A stretch of 64,000 bases of DNA from the NCBI GenBank assembly GCA_902728285.1, contig CACVBU010000463.1, forward strand, positions 248,001 through 312,000, in the 5' to 3' direction. Source of the DNA: Clytia hemisphaerica. Lineage: Eukaryota; Cnidaria; Hydrozoa; Leptothecata; Clytiidae. The position numbers and the translations under genes are program-made. Shown one piece after another: positions 24,701-35,900 of the stretch (its first letter is position 1; each line of letters begins with the position of its first letter). The notes under the pieces are model-generated. The model saw only the letters and a list, made by a program, of their open reading frames with translations. It was not told where the DNA came from and ran no database searches.

Positions 24701-27700
24701 ACTCTGAAGAATCGATCATCCACAGGCATGCCATCAATAAGACCACTTGTGATCAACGATTGACATTTCTCAATTACAAATAATTCTTCATGGCGAAACC
24801 TCAATTTCAAAAATGCAATCACGTGACCACCTCCACTCTCGCTAAAAGATTACAAAAGAAATAATTGAAGAAAACAATTATTAACCGTTATGAGACTGGG
24901 TTGGAGTTACCAGGAAGGGAGGAATTGGGACGTGAAATTCTTGACTATGGGAAAATCAATTTAACGACTTTAGATATTTAACGTCAATCCTCTCAGGTAA
25001 AAAAAAAACTCGAACCTAGTCTTCTGATAATCTAAGGTTCAGATCCAAAAAAATTGTTTTTTTATAACACCACTTTATAGCACCTAAGCATATCATTTTA
25101 CAGACTTTCGGAATTTCTTTTCGGAATGTTTCAAGCATTTTTCAGTCTAAGCATCTCCGAGCTAGTTTATGGGTTTTTGTATGTTTATAAAAAAACATGT
25201 ACATTAGTAAGTGAGAGGAAACGATCATTTTTTTCATAAGAACAACGAGGCTAAAATGCTAAATAAGTAAGAACAACAGAACAACTTAAAGGATAAATTT
25301 ATATCGAAATTAAGCAAATCGAGGGTAGATGTAGAAAAATTTGATGTAGAAGGAAATATCACAAATTTGGTCCTAAAAGTGAAATCTGACGAGAACAAAT
25401 CTAGACTTAAGTGCTAAAAATTAACAGTTTTTGAGCCTCAAGCCTGATTCTTATAAAAAGGACTGTACAAAAAGGCAAGTGTCTGAGACTTTTTACCTGA
25501 ATTTGACCAAGGTGCAGTTGATGTAATATTCATCTTTTGACAAAGCTTTTGATACCTGAAAAAAATGATAAAGATGAATTTGCTGATTGTGCAATTACAG
25601 TTGACTCTCTCTAATTCGATCTTCATGGGTTCAAAATTTTTCTTCGAATTAGAGAAAGATTCGAATTAGAGAAAGATTCGAATTACAGAGAGAAATTTAA
25701 GCCACTCTACATTTAAGGGGACCAATATTTTGGTTTGAATTACAAAAAGTTTCGAATAATAGAGGTTCGAATTGGAGTGAGTTGACTGTAAAAATGTGAC
25801 AGATTTTGAAGTCAATGAGAACTTAATTTTAGATAAAGAGAAATCAAGTGAACGTAATTTTACCGCTTGTTCGATGTTTCCACTAAGTTCACGGAATTCT
25901 GGTGATTGTTTATCTTGTAAATATTCTTGATATGTTGCAGCTAGTTTGATCACAATCTCAGTTTCTTTGTCTATAAAAAAGAGGAAAGTTATATACCAGG
26001 AGTGAGAAAGTCAGGGTATTCAATCATTTGGTTGTGTGGTGTGGAAGTAATTAATACTCATAGAAAATGATAAACAAAGTCTCCTTCAAACAAGGGAACT
26101 CTAATTTGTTCCAGTTATAGAGATTTCGAGTAAAAGGATCCGTTTCTACGAGTTCGCGAACTTTAAGGATAGAAAAGAGTATTTAAATAAAAGCGATATT
26201 CGATATCGAATATCGAAGGTTCGAGAGACTTTCGTGTTGATGTAAAATGTATCAATGGTTTTCCAAGCTAGCTTTCAAAAAGTCTAACAGTGACTTTCAT
26301 TCCCAAATATTTTATGATACATACATTGCAAATAGAATTGTTTAGGAGGTGCTTCTGTAGTCGATGGTTGTGTTAAAGCTTGTGCGACATGTTGAGGTTG
26401 TTGTTGTTTTGTTGCAGAGGTTGCGTTCTGCTCTTGTGGACTAGCATGTTTCTTGTGAACCTCTTCGTTAATCGCTTGTGGTGTTTTATGAACAATGTGG
26501 AGGAGGCCCTCTGCAGGTTTGTGATGGAGAGAGAGTGGTTGAGAATACTCAATCTTTTTGGTTCCACCGTAGAGGTTTTTATGATTAGTGGCTGTTGGTG
26601 TATGCGATGATTGACCATTCAAGAGTTTGAAGTAGTTGGGATCAACCGATTGTCCAGAGATCCATCCTTTGCTGATGATTCCTTGCAAATGACGTTGTGC
26701 GTTGATCTCGGTATTGAAGAACCGTAATGAGATGTCAACATATGTCTTCGATTTCCCATTCCTAGAAAAAATGTTGTAGAGATGGTTTTCTTACCTTTTT
26801 TATATAAGAACATCAACAAATTTTTGAAGCCTTTGGATGTTCTTAACCTTTTGAATTTCAAGCCTAAAAATGTTCTTAACAATTAACATGTTCTTTTTTT
26901 CGCCATTGTGTGAATATTTTTGTTTATTTTTCTAAGAAATCGGGTGTCTCAAAGTTTGCAAAGCCTTAAAATGTTCTGTTCCGAATTTGTTCTTAATATT
27001 TTTGTCATCGAAGCCTTATGTTCTTATATAGTTTGCTCCTATATAAAAAAACGTGTACTTGTTTCAGTAAAAAAAAGCTTTATAATCATTGCCTATGTAG
27101 TAGGTTAAAATGATTTCTTATGAATCATACTTAAACTTTCTTTCTTTAGTTGATTACCAGCATATCGAGGTAGAATTTCACAGGTCTAAAACTAATGACA
27201 TACAAGAACAGATTGTGCAACATGAAATATCTTACCTTAGTCTTAACACAGTAGATGTGATGAAATTGAAATCAGCTACAAGTTCATTACTGACAGCGTC
27301 CGCAATATTGCCACTCAATAATTTGAATTCCGGACTGGTGCGATTGGCCATTTCGTCTCGCCATGGTCGGTTGAGTAGAAATTCGATTTTTAGCTCTCTC
27401 GCTAAAAAAAGGGAAGAAAGAATTAAGAACATGTGCACAAACTTAATTAGAAGTAACTGTAGGCACTGTATAAATAAATAATTCCTGATTCATTTGAATT
27501 ACATAAAACGATGAATCAGTAGGGTTACAAATAAAAAAAACAGGATTGCTATAAACAGGAATGGCACTCTTAAACAAAACAAAGATACAGTTGACACTCT
27601 CTAAATCGATTTTCAAGAGACCTAGAATTTTCTTCGAATTTCTTGCTGAGAAGGCAAATATTTTAGTTTGAATTATAGAAAGATTTGAACAGCAAATGTT

Positions 27701-28778
27701 CAAATTAGAGAGAGTTGGCTGTAAGGGCTTTAAAGTCAAAAATTTCCTTTGTTTCACTTACATTGTCTTGCAATATACGGTTTACTAGTGGTGGATTGAT
27801 TCTCCAGGTCCACATAAGCCGTATTATCTTTTCTCTTCAGTAACGCTTGATAAACAGTTCGTTTTGTTCTTCTTAATTCTTTCTCAGCTGTTGGCAATGA
27901 TGAATACAATTCTATGGATGGAGATAATATGAATATATTGACAGGTAATTATGAAAAAGGGTATGAAAAAGGCCATCGAGCCAGTGTTGGAACCACCTTT
28001 GGTAAATATGGACGGAAAGTTCAAAATTACATAAAAAAGTTTGCTATACATTGTATAAAAAAGTTTAAGAATTTTTCTTCAAAGGCTTACAGTTGGAGCA
28101 GAGATCTAAGTGAAAAATCTCAAATAGATGGAGTGTAGAGTGTAGACGAAATCAAGATTCATGCATGAGCCAAGGTTAAATAAAAATCAACGTTCCCTGA
28201 GACCGCTACTGGATTTAAGTCCTTAAATGACAGTTACTTGATCTTGATCACTTCCTTAATGGCTCCTTTTTCGTTAAAGTTGCGTGAAAATTATTATTGT
28301 TCTTATTAATTCCAGTTATACAAAACTAGAAATTTCTAGGGCTCAAACACGGAAATAGTTTAATACTGGTTTTTTACAAGAACTAACTTTATAAGAACAT
28401 AAGGTTTCGATGGCCAAATATTAAGAACATTTTAAGGCTTCGCGAACTCCAGAACGCCCAATTTCTTAGGAAAATGGACAAAACAAAAACAGTCACAAAA
28501 CGTTGTAAATAAGAACATGTTAAGAACATTTTTAGGCTTAAACTCAAAAAGTTAAGAACATCGAAGTCTTTAAAAAATTTTAAATGTTCTTACAAAAAAC
28601 GTGTAATTAATTCAAGTATACAATAGAAATTAGAGATTTATACGGTTTAAACACAGAAATAGTCCAATATCATCCAATTACTAAGAGTGACTATTTTACG
28701 AATGGACTGAAATCAAAACAACTTACCACCCAATAAGGTGAACAGAATCACCAACAAGCAAAATTGTCTTTCCTTCAT
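15718..28778 (-). CDS. Secreted mosaic protein: SEA x3, thyroglobulin type-1, YscW-like x4, GON-like
   Basis: Twenty-two exons join in frame to 1405 residues: 28727-28778, 27762-27911, 27236-27401, 26325-26761, 25864-25970, 25497-25555, 24696-24841, 24197-24310, 23615-23721, 23170-23228, 22809-22954, 22013-22135, 21456-21725, 20697-21092, 20298-20462, 19550-19765, 18936-19361, 18034-18420, 17108-17320, 16647-16895, 15846-16004, 15718-15788. A signal peptide (MKERQFCLLVILFTLLG) precedes a basic RRTKR site. SEA domains lie at about 68-170, 269-372 and 411-514, without a GSVVV cleavage site. Residues 556-645 hold a thyroglobulin type-1 domain (QCH..TGFCWCVD). Four repeats (646-1175) share SCLSV, a CxnC pair, an INxGWC-like strand and GDLY/GDYY; they resemble YbaY/YscW folds. 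A Thr/Pro linker and a GON-like module (CAEIRD...DGQY...PKEF, about 1247-1329) follow. No membrane span was seen. The function is unknown; an extracellular or mucus-type role is inferred. Confidence 0.85.
18672..18889. repeat. Inverted-repeat element in an intron of the SEA gene
   Basis: Outer arms CTTATATAA.A.ACTAGAT (left) and its inverse (right) enclose a second inverted pair around 18770-18860 (TTGGTACCGGCAATTTG and CAAATTGCCGGCACCGAA). No open frame is inside. Confidence 0.55.
19905..19979 (-). pseudogene. tRNA-like relic (tRNA pseudogene or SINE head)
   Basis: The minus strand has a good A box (TAGCTCAATCGGTAGAGC) and B box (GGTTCGATC) at tRNA spacing, with a CUUAUAA anticodon loop. 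The D stem pairs, but the acceptor, anticodon and T stems each contain mismatches, so it is unlikely to be a working tRNA. It lies in an intron of the SEA/thyroglobulin gene. Confidence 0.6.
21156..21237. repeat. (GAAT)n microsatellite
   Basis: About twenty tandem GAAT units with a few GAGT variants lie in the intron between the thyroglobulin exon and the first YscW-like exon. Confidence 0.9.
22212..22368. repeat. Truncated pogo/Tigger-type MITE
   Basis: The right end (ATTAGAGAGTGTCAACTG followed by TA) matches the termini of the elements at 25598-25788 and 27588-27721, but the matching left terminus is missing. It is intronic. Confidence 0.5.
23321..23540. mobile_element. MITE with perfect 24-bp terminal inverted repeats
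   Basis: Positions 23321-23344 (starting CACTGACCTTTATATACCCT) are the exact inverse of 23517-23540. Flanks ACGTATTC and ACGTAGTC form an 8-bp target duplication with one mismatch, the length usual for hAT elements. Inner sequence also folds (GGGTACC boxes). It lies in the intron between SEA3 exons 1 and 2. Confidence 0.75.
23975..24175. repeat. Long imperfect palindrome (fold-back element)
   Basis: The left arm (AAGTTGATAT...ATCGCC..TTTGCTC...GACGACGGTA) and the right arm (TACCGTCGTCGAGCAAAG...GGCGAT...ATATCAACTT) are inverted copies, and an outer pair (GGGTGACGGTA / TACCGTCTCC) extends the fold. It is intronic in the SEA gene. Confidence 0.6.
25598..25788. mobile_element. Pogo/Tigger-type MITE with TA target duplication
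   Basis: It begins CAGTTGACTCTCTCTAATTC and ends with the inverse, flanked by TA on both sides. CAGT-type ends with TA duplication are characteristic of the pogo group of Tc1/mariner elements. No transposase is present. Confidence 0.7.
27588..27721. mobile_element. Second pogo/Tigger-type MITE
   Basis: It begins CAGTTGACACTCTCTAAATC and ends ATTAGAGAGAGTTGGCTG between TA dinucleotides; it is a shorter relative of the element at 25598-25788. It is intronic between exons 2 and 3 of the SEA gene. Confidence 0.7.
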
Positions 28779-29911
28779 TTGGTAATTTCAATCATTTGTC
28801 GAAGTAAATTTGAAACTACCTCCACATCATGTCAAATTGGAAAAAAGTAGCTTGAACAATATCTCTAAATTTTGCGTCACAGCATTGACAAAACAAATAA
28901 ATAGGAAACAATGATAGCGGCTTCAAATAGTTTCGAAAAATTCGTCAAAAAATAAATTTTTTGCGACTCAGTAAAAAATCCATTAGCGGCAATCAAAATC
29001 TCATTTTGAGCATGAAACTAAACTGATCATTTGATCGCGTTTGACGAACAATTGTTTTGAAACTCAACATGAGCTCACGTACAGTATAAAAAAAGTTTTT
29101 CATTTGAATTTAAAAGTTTTAAATTTGTTCGAAATTAATTTTATATTGTTTGTAGTTTTTCTTATAAAATGTTAAAATTCTATAAATTTTATAAATAAAT
29201 AAAGTTCTAAAATGAAAATTTAGGAAAATCTGAACAAAATTTCTAATTTAACGAAAGATAATCCTCGAATAGGGAAAATGAAAAAAAATTCAAACACTGA
29301 TAAATTAACTGTTTCATGCAAACAGTAAATAGCGTTTGTTTGGCGTTCAAACTTGAAACAAGATCTCCAAAAAGGAAAAAAGGTTTTCAAGCAATCTTCA
29401 AAGCATAAAGAGACAATTCACTGAAATTAATTCACTTATATAATGTCATAATTTTAATATCCATTAATCTACGTACCTAGTCTCAAAAATTCTAAAAATA
29501 ATAATGTTATCAACATCGGCCAAAACATTAGATCTACCTTAAGGAAAGAAATTTTTACAGGAAGAAAATTTGGCCGGATTTGGTCAAAATCCGCCAAATT
29601 TGATTTTTTCTACCGTACGCCAAATCAAATTCCCATACTAAAATTTGTGTGCCATTTTAGGCTTTAAAACAGGTTTTTCTTATTTAATGGCGTGTTTTGA
29701 ACAAAAATGTCCTTGATCATCCAAATTAGATTCCCGCCAAATTTAATTTTTCAAGTCATCCGCCAAATTAAATTCACTCTGAAATTTTTTTTTCGGCCAT
29801 CCGCCAAATTTAATTCCCGGTGAAATTTCTTCCCTTCTAATTCCTTTCTTCTATAATGTCAAAATACATTCCCATTCCCGAGAATGGTCCCAGTCAAAAG
29901 CCTACTTTGAC
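28779..29911. other. Spacer between the SEA gene and the ECM29 3' end
   Basis: The upstream region of the SEA gene and the presumed ECM29 3' UTR and polyadenylation region share this stretch. A repeat built from CCGCCAAATTTAATT units lies at about 29555-29830. No exon was identified. Confidence 0.5.
29555..29830. repeat. CCGCCAAATTTAATT motif repeats
   Basis: Five or so diverged CCGCCAAATT(T)AATT units, each followed by AT-rich sequence, occur with one inverted copy at the left (AAATTTGGCCGGATTTGG). Either a MITE with internal repeats or a decayed satellite. Confidence 0.5.
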
Positions 29912-32900
29912 TCAAGTCTGCTGATTCTTGGGAACAATGACCTTTATAGCGTCGATGAGTTTGTCCATGTCAGAATGTTTGTTTTGGAGTTTGTGAACAG
30001 CATTCAGGATGGCTTCATCGAACTCTTGCAATCCTTCGAAAATATTTCTCTTGTCTGAAAGAACAGAGAAGCATAGTTAGAAAGGAAAGCGCTAATCCCT
30101 TTGGAAGGCCCCCAAGCGGTCTACGTGATGTCGTGATAGGGACTTTTTTCTAGATCTTCTTTCCGATTTTTTTTGTTTTACGTGACCGTGATTGAAGACG
30201 AAAAAATGCGTGAATTCGTGATTAGAGTTACCGCTCGGGGAGCCTCCTTTGGCAGTTTTCGGGAAGAAAATGCAATAAAATCAGAAATCAGAATATTTCC
30301 CATGAGCTTTCACATGTGACAATCAAGGAAAACTTCTCACACGGAAAAAAGTGAATAAGAAAAATCACACGGCTGTAGTTGAGGTTTTCTGAAGGCTAAT
30401 TTTAAACCAACTGTAACCCAAAAAGTTGATTAAAAACGGTCTGAAATCAAAGCCGCTTTTAGGTAAAAATCACAAATTTTATGTCATTCTACACCGGTCC
30501 TTCTTCCGTCACAGACCCAAAATAACGCATATGAGGACTATTATTCAAATTGCCTAAAGGTATTTCTCCTCAGGATAAGCGAGACATAAAATGTCAAGAG
30601 CGTTTAAAAGCAAGACAAGAAAAATTGACGTCAATATGTTTCGCAGATATATTTGACGTCAGAAAAATCTTCTTTCATATAGTCTTAGAATTTAAATCGT
30701 GCGGTACGCTCAGAAGTCATTTGGACTATTTTTTGTAATAATTGCTATATCTTATTGTTTTATCATTATTTATTGTGGTTCAACATGCAGTGGCAAGCCA
30801 ATCAATTGATGAGGGATGATCTTGCAAAATGCAGTAAGACACACCTTTCGAAGAAGTTTTATAACAACAAAAATGACGAATCTATTGAACCCTCTTCACC
30901 AAATGAAACCCTGTATCGTCCACATTCGCAGCTTAAAATGGATGACTTTCTTACATTTCCTGATTCACAATTGGATGGAAAACAATCAAGAGACATCATT
31001 GGTGTTGCTGAGAAGAGGCTCAGTAAAGAGGATTTGACCGAAGCTTGGCAATGTCAAGCTAGAGTACGTCGGTTTAGCCGCCAAAGAGTTTCTCGTGTAG
31101 ATGTGGAAGAAACTATAGACAACCCAACCGATGCTGAGATTAATCAGGTATTACACCTTTCGAAACATATAAAAGACACTTTCTGTTTTTATGGGCTAGA
31201 TTAGAAAGGAGTATTCGTTGACCAGCTTTTTAATTCCCGTTAAGCACCTTCAAAAATACATCCTAGGCCAACAGGGCTTTCATTTGAATGTAGAAATCGA
31301 CTCATACATTTACTGATAGATTTGCAGTATTTGTTCATAGTTCAAAATGGAAAACTTTTAACCATTATATTTTTCTTTCAATATCAAAGGTAACTGAAAG
31401 TGCTCTTGGAATCGTTCATAGTGAAAGTATAGAAGAGAAAGTCTTCACCAGTATTGAATTTGAGAAAGTTCAAAAGGAACACACAAACTATAGAGAAGAG
31501 AATAAGAATTTGAAGTTAGCATTACAGCGGACAGCGGACGAGTATGCACAACTTCACCAACAAAATAAGGGTTTTCAATCTGAAATCCAGTCACTCAAAA
31601 ATGCACGCGATGAATCGACTCTCAAATACGAATCTGAACTTACAAAATTGCGCAAACAATGCGGTTTGGCTCAACAACAGATAAAAGAACTACACTTGGA
31701 AGTTGAGCAAGGTGTTCGAACCTTGAAAGAAAAATTCAATGATGAGCAAGCAATGTCTGCAGAAAAAAACGAGACCTTGACAAAGGAATTAGATTCGAAG
31801 TCTTCATTGGCAAATTCTTTGAAGGAAGAGGTCGAGCACTTGACTTTGAAAGTCAAACAAGGGATGATGGAATTAGACAAAAAGAACGAGAAGTTGTCTG
31901 TTGTCTCTGTTAAGGCTGAAGATTTGGAAACCAAACTCCAACATCGAAATATCGAGATACGTCGAAGGGCGGAGGAAATTTCATTCTTGATGAAAAATGA
32001 AAAGAAAATGTCAGAATCAGTCCAAAAGCACCAAACTGAATTGGAGTTAAAAGAGAAACAGTTGAACAAATTCAACTCTACAAACAATGTCTTATTGAAA
32101 CAACGCGATGAGAGGAAACAGGAGGTACGGATATAGTTTCTTTTAAATGATAATTTTGATCAACGAATGGGTATCCTAACCCCAAATAATTTCATTTCTA
32201 ATCGATGGAATTGATCTTTCTTGTTAATCTACTACCACGACTTTGGTCGAAATATATTAGAACATATCACGTATTTTAACTTTTTTCAAGAATTTTGAGT
32301 TCGGGGAATTGCGGTTTTAGTACTTCAACTTTATTTCATTGAATATTTCCATTTCGGTGGGATTCAACGGCTTCTAGGCTATATTCCCTTACCTTATTTG
32401 AACAATTTTGAGCTTTTGAATCCTTATATCCTAAGGTCCATCTATGTCTTATGACGTTAAAGCTCAGAGTTAAAACTCTACATTCGAGAAGGAAACTAAA
32501 ACACTCATAAATCATTTGTGATGTTTAAATCTTGCAGGGAAATTCCCTTTGTTCGAATATTTTGTCCAAATGCAGGTCCTTTAAGCTTCACAACTACTAT
32601 TTAAATTTGTTTAAAGTTCGATAGCAAAATTTAATCATTCCTTATTTTTAAAGTGCATTCGTAAAGACGAAGAGATCGCCAAATTGAAGGCAAAGCTTCA
32701 AAAGTATGTAGAATCTATCAAGAATGAGAAAACGAAGGTTGTAAAAGGAGGTTGCGGTGAAGAAGAGAAGGTGAAATCACCAAAGAAGAAGAACAAGAAG
32801 AAGAGAAAGAAGAGTAAATCAAACATCGAGGTTTGCGTTGCGAAAGGGGATGCCGAGATTAATACCAAAGAAGGAGGTGAAGCTTGCGTCAAAGACGCAT

Positions 32901-35900
32901 GCGCAGAAGATATAACCAAGTGTGAGACACCATCACAAGAAGACATTCCTGCCACACCACAAAAAGATCAATCTAACGCTACCCAATCAATTACTATTGA
33001 CAATGAATTCGATGAAGAAGATTTGTCCAACGAAAATGATCATGAGAATGTACATGGTTGGTGGAAAATATTTGTCATGCTCTTTGCTTTGATTGCATTA
33101 GTATTTTGCTTTTTTGCTTACGAATCGCAAGGACTTTATGAAGTGACAACCATTTTTGAAAATGTTTTTGGTCTGCTCACTGGAGGCTTCATGGAGCATT
33201 ATTGAGTCACATATTTAGTAGTATAATGAATATTTTTTATTTTGCAAATATATAAAATTAGGTCCAAATCCACAAGTTTCTTTAAAGTTATTGCATCACT
33301 AGGGGGGAGGGGGGTGGTTGTTGGAAACTGGCTGAAAACACTGATGATAACGAATTCCTCTTACCTTGAGTTTTTGTTAATAAGACTTTCGTGCACTTTA
33401 GTGATTTGATCTTCATATTTTGCGTCGTTGATGTATTATCTGAATTTTATGATGGAGAACATATTAGCGCTACAATTGTTATCATAGGGGGGGGGGTGAT
33501 TGCTCGTCATTTCTGGAAAATTTAGTCACTTTTCTAACACGAAAGATTGCCAAAAATGTTTCAATCTTTTAGTTTTAGGTAAATCTAGTCGACTTTGAGC
33601 AATAAAATGTATTCAAAACAGGGAAACTTTAAGTCACCTTAAGGCATCAATATGAAGCAATGATGTAAATGAAAGAGATAACTGTCTACAAAATCACTTA
33701 CTGAGAGTGTCCAGGAGTAACGGTACCATCAAGATAATAAAATCGATGATCAACTTCATTTTGATATCTCCTTTCAGTTTGGTATATAGGTTTTCAAAGT
33801 CAGTTCTGAAAAAAAGGAAAACTAAATAAGATAAACCCCACACATTCGGCAATAGCTTACTTAAAGCAGAGTATAATTTGAAAACTGCAACATAAAACAT
33901 GTAAACAGACATCAGACGTCGCAAGTTCGTTTATCATCAAGATTTGGTACCTTTCGACAACTTTGGCCAGTCCATCGATCAAAACTTCGATTACTTGTCG
34001 GCTGCTATGCTTGTAAAAACCTTTCAATTTTTCGAATACATATTCCCAAGTTTTCTCTATAAACAGAAAACAGGAATTTAAAGATTCGAGACTAAGGGAG
34101 TTAAAAGACATTTTCTCGAAAATAGTTTGAAGTGTAGTATAGTAGTAGCAGTGATTGTTCTTGACTCCAAAATGGGAGGTCAGGGTTCGATTCTGATCAG
34201 GTGCTACGATTCACTTGGCAAGCGAATGTACCTTCGCCCGGGTCAACCCATACAATGTGAGGGGAATTGGGTACTATACTCTGATAAAAGAGTGCGGGAG
34301 GTATCCAAGACATTGTATCTAGGGTCGTGATGTTGCTCACATGAATAAACACTCGCATGATCTCCCACGCTTGTCGGGATCAACGATGTCTGTGTCGGTG
34401 TATCCATTCTTCCTTTTTTACCAAAATCCATTTTAGCATTTGGGAACGATTCGTCTTAAACCATGTTCCGAAACGGAACCGTAGCGCGTGAACATGGTCT
34501 AATCTTCCTCCATGATCATGAGACCCTCCTAATAAAAAACTTAAATGAATACATAGCAAACCTTGTTCTTGGGCATTTTCAGGCCATATGGAGGTTAGCG
34601 CATTAATAATAGCACATGTCTTCGTGAGTTCATTATTAGTTTTCGTACGCGTTTGTTGTTCGCCGTTTTCGTTAGATATGTCCATTTCATCGTCACTGTC
34701 TCCTTGCACCTGAAAGAAGTGTTAAGAAATATCAAGTCTGAATTACACACCTCTACAAAACCACACGTATAAGGGGCACAAATCCGTTAGTGGATGTCAG
34801 CAGCCTTAAAAATACCATGTTTTAATAAAAATAACCTAAAAAAACCCTGGGGAGGATAGTTATTTATCTGAAACAGGGTATAAAAAACTAGGTAGGTAGA
34901 AAATGAAGCCGTTCAATCAGAGGGAATGAGATGATTATAGATATGTGCGATATCATGAACAGGTTGTGTCTACTCGACAGGGAGTACTTTCTCTAGAGAA
35001 TGGCTCAGTGCACCAGCTAAACATCTTGGATCACCCTCCTGAGTGCTTTCTCATGATTCAGGACTACAATCATGATTGTAATATTTGAGAAATAAGGGAA
35101 ATCCCCCTCCCCCTACTTACAGACAAGTCTTCGAATATGGGTATGAACCGGTCAACGAGATGAAATTGCCAGGCTTCGATGATGGAAGTGGTACACTTGA
35201 TAGCATGTAGTTTGTATGTCAAATTGCTCTTGTTGCATTGGATCAACATTTGCTCCATCACCTGGAAGTACATTAAAAAAAAGTGAAATTCTGTAGATAA
35301 CAATACTCTCGGGTACCTGATAAACGGGGGTTGGGAATAAGCAGGGTGGGTGAAAAAATTCTCAAATCCTAATATTCGGGGGGGGGGGGGGGGGGGGGGG
35401 GGTTAATAAGAATGTCCTGGGTGGAAAATTTATGAAATTAATTAGTGGGGGACGCTTATTAGGTACCCAAGAGTACACACTCTTTTTATAAGAATGGTGT
35501 TTTTATTTTATCATGTATGTTTTTTTCGGGATATTCTTAGCATATCTTTAATCTTTGGCCAATTTCATCATGAATATTCTTACAGTACATTCTTATTAAA
35601 AAAACGTGTAATCTCAGTCATAGCTTTCTCCAATTAAAAATAGACAAAAAGGATTCAGAAAGAGGACCCTAACTTTATTACAAAACTGATGACATCACAA
35701 TCGAATTTGGACGGGTAAAGAAATTTTGACAAACCTTCTCCATTATAATGAGGTCGTCTTGACTTTTGATACTTTCCCTGTAAAGAATAATGAAAATCAT
35801 AAATAAACAAGTGATACTTTTATGGACCTACCTGGCTGCTACATCAAATTCAAAATAAACAAATGTCAGAAAAAACCAATTAGAAAATCTCGAGGATTTC

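Noticed and set aside
27236-27401. SEA autoproteolysis site
   Set aside because: None of the three SEA domains shows a GSVVV-type sequence at the expected turn, so self-cleavage is not claimed.
30550-30738. Upstream coding exon (60 codons, [14 protein letters not shown]...) of the coiled-coil gene
   Set aside because: It has no ATG at its start, contains the paired TGACGTCA boxes, and no clear splice link to the exon at 30785.
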